NCBI GenBank assembly: GCA_934178475.1
Contig: CAKPQH010000017.1
Span: 1 to 13,845 of the forward strand
Length of the DNA stretch: 13,845 nucleotides
Source: an uncultured Clostridia bacterium
GTDB taxonomy: Bacteria; Bacillota; Clostridia; TANB77; CAG-508
Direction of reading: 5' to 3'
This document shows positions 12,829-13,845 of the stretch, one piece after another. Within the stretch, counting starts at the first letter, position 1. The number at the start of each line of letters is the position of its first letter. The position numbers were made by a program, and so were the translations under genes. Below the pieces are notes generated by a model, which ran no database searches, had not been told where the DNA came from, and saw only the letters and a list, made by a program, of their open reading frames with translations.

Positions 12829-13845
12829 ATGAGAGAATTAGACTATAAGAGTAAAAAACGTATTAGAATTGCAGCAGTAATTATTATCATATTATTATTG
12901 CTATTTTGGCTTTTATATACTTTCACAAAAGGAAATAAAACAGCAGAAGCTGTTGAAAACCTAGATGGTCAAAGCATAAGCCAAGAAGATGAAAACAAAA
13001 ATACTAATAATTCAGAAGAAAACAACATAGTAGATAATAACACATCAGTTATTAGTAACACAGAAGAAAACAATACAGCTACAGTAGGAGATACAACTAA
13101 TGTAGCAAGAAGAAATAGAGTAAACAATGCGCAAACAAATAGACAGACAACAAATAATGTAGCACAAAACACAGAAAATACACAAAATAATGCGCAAAAC
13201 AATAATAACAATAATGAACAGACAACAATAGTTACACTAATTGGACGTACAAACATCGAATTAAATATTAATGATGTATTTAATGATGAAGGTGTAACAG
13301 TAAATGATGGTAGTCCTGTGACAACTGAATATTATTTTGCAAGAAATGAAGATTCAGATGTGTGGGAAAAAGCTGATACAATTGACACAAGCTTACCAGG
13401 TTCTTATAAAATTTTATATACTGTAGGTTCAGGGGTATATAAAAGAACATTAAAAATAGTTGATATCGAAGCTCCAGTATTGACATTAAATGGAGAAACA
13501 AGAATATCATTAGAATTTGGAAGAGATACATATACAGAATTAGGTGTAGCAGTAACAGAAAATTCAAGTGAAACAATAAATCCTACATCAAAAATATATT
13601 ATTCTGCAACAGGTGAAGAAGGAACATATAATGAAGTAACAGAAATAAATAATTTAATACTTGGATCTTATAAAGTAGTTTATACTGCTAAAGATTCTTC
13701 AAATAATTCTAGTGAAATAGAAAGAATTATAAATGTTGTAGATACAACAAAACCAGTAGTAGAATCAATAACATTATCAAACAATGGAGGAAGAACAAAC
13801 CAAGATGTAACAGTAACTATAAAAGTAAATGAAGCAATAAAAGAT
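12829..13845 (+). CDS. Membrane-anchored surface protein with Asn/Gln/Thr-rich linker and Ig-like repeats (3' truncated)
   Basis: Frame open from ATG 12829 to the right edge (339 codons); GGAGGG (12814-12819) lies 9 nt upstream. Residues 1-13 are basic and 14-31 are a single hydrophobic helix with no obvious cleavage site, so it looks like a signal anchor with the rest outside the cell. Residues about 35-132 are a low-complexity Asn/Gln/Thr/Glu linker with runs such as NAQNNNNNNEQ. Two related beta-sandwich modules follow: about 133-210 (GSYKILYTVGSGVYKRTLKIVD) and 213-304 (APVLTLNGETRISLEFG...GSYKVVYTAKDSSNNSS). A third begins near 307 (TTKPVVESITLS). The PGSYK-Y-V/A-D pattern and D-APVLTL-G linkers resemble the DUF5011/Cry22-type Ig-like family common in Firmicute surface proteins. 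Likely a cell-surface adhesin or stalk; the functional end of the protein is outside the window. Confidence 0.75.
   Translation, partial: MRELDYKSKKRIRIAAVIIIILLLLFWLLYTFTKGNKTAEAVENLDGQSISQEDENKNTNNSEENNIVDNNTSVISNTEENNTATVGDTTNVARRNRVNNAQTNRQTTNNVAQNTENTQNNAQNNNNNNEQTTIVTLIGRTNIELNINDVFNDEGVTVNDGSPVTTEYYFARNEDSDVWEKADTIDTSLPGSYKILYTVGSGVYKRTLKIVDIEAPVLTLNGETRISLEFGRDTYTELGVAVTENSSETINPTSKIYYSATGEEGTYNEVTEINNLILGSYKVVYTAKDSSNNSSEIERIINVVDTTKPVVESITLSNNGGRTNQDVTVTIKVNEAIKD

Noticed and set aside
12969..13256. Minus-strand hydrophobic reading frame of 95 codons
   Set aside because: Antisense to the Asn/Thr-rich linker of a well-supported plus-strand gene; the apparent hydrophobicity is a by-product of AAC/ACA codons read backwards.

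Overview
The window is very AT-rich DNA from a low-GC Firmicute, most likely an uncultured, probably gut-associated Clostridia lineage. The evidence is A/T-ending codons, strong AGGAGG-type ribosome binding sites, short intergenic gaps, canonical sigma-A promoters (TTGnnn-17-TATAAT), and a gene set (GreA, RNase HI, a long U32 peptidase, a TIGR04086 membrane protein, SecD/SecF, a DUF3417-type alpha-glucan phosphorylase) that fits this group. The species cannot be named from the sequence. No tRNA, rRNA, CRISPR array, transposase or phage gene was seen.

Layout. (1) 2-2363, plus strand: two surface or pilin-type proteins ending in an FGE-sulfatase (C-type-lectin-like) domain. The first is cut by the left edge. 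The second has a complete type IV prepilin leader. Both end in a short RGG...GFRP / RGG...SFRP block whose codon use differs from the rest of the gene, which makes them candidate hypervariable regions. A bidirectional terminator (2441-2487) follows. (2) 2501-4912, minus: U32 peptidase family (RlhA-like rRNA hydroxylation) with its own promoter. (3) 5091-5480, plus: small TIGR04086 membrane protein. It converges on mgtC (5622-6308, minus) and the two share a bidirectional terminator. (4) 6424-11743, plus: promoter followed by secD-secF-greA-glgP with gaps of 13, 19 and 32 nt, an apparent operon. A hairpin then separates rnhA (11800-12234). (5) 12260-12646: a self-contained transcription unit with a strong promoter, a structured leader with mutually exclusive hairpins, a 73-residue two-helix membrane protein and a strong terminator. 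(6) 12736-13845: strong extended -10 promoter and the start of a membrane-anchored, Asn/Gln-rich-linker, Ig-like-repeat surface protein that runs off the right edge.

Most of the window is housekeeping (translocation, elongation, RNA-DNA hybrid removal, glucan breakdown). Three things stand out. The SecD/SecF pair has lost the family's signature motifs, its proton-relay residues and the last two SecF helices. The pilin-like genes have C-termini that look like diversity-generating or cassette-exchanged variable regions, although no reverse transcriptase or template repeat is in the window. The leader before the 73-residue membrane protein is built like a translational switch.
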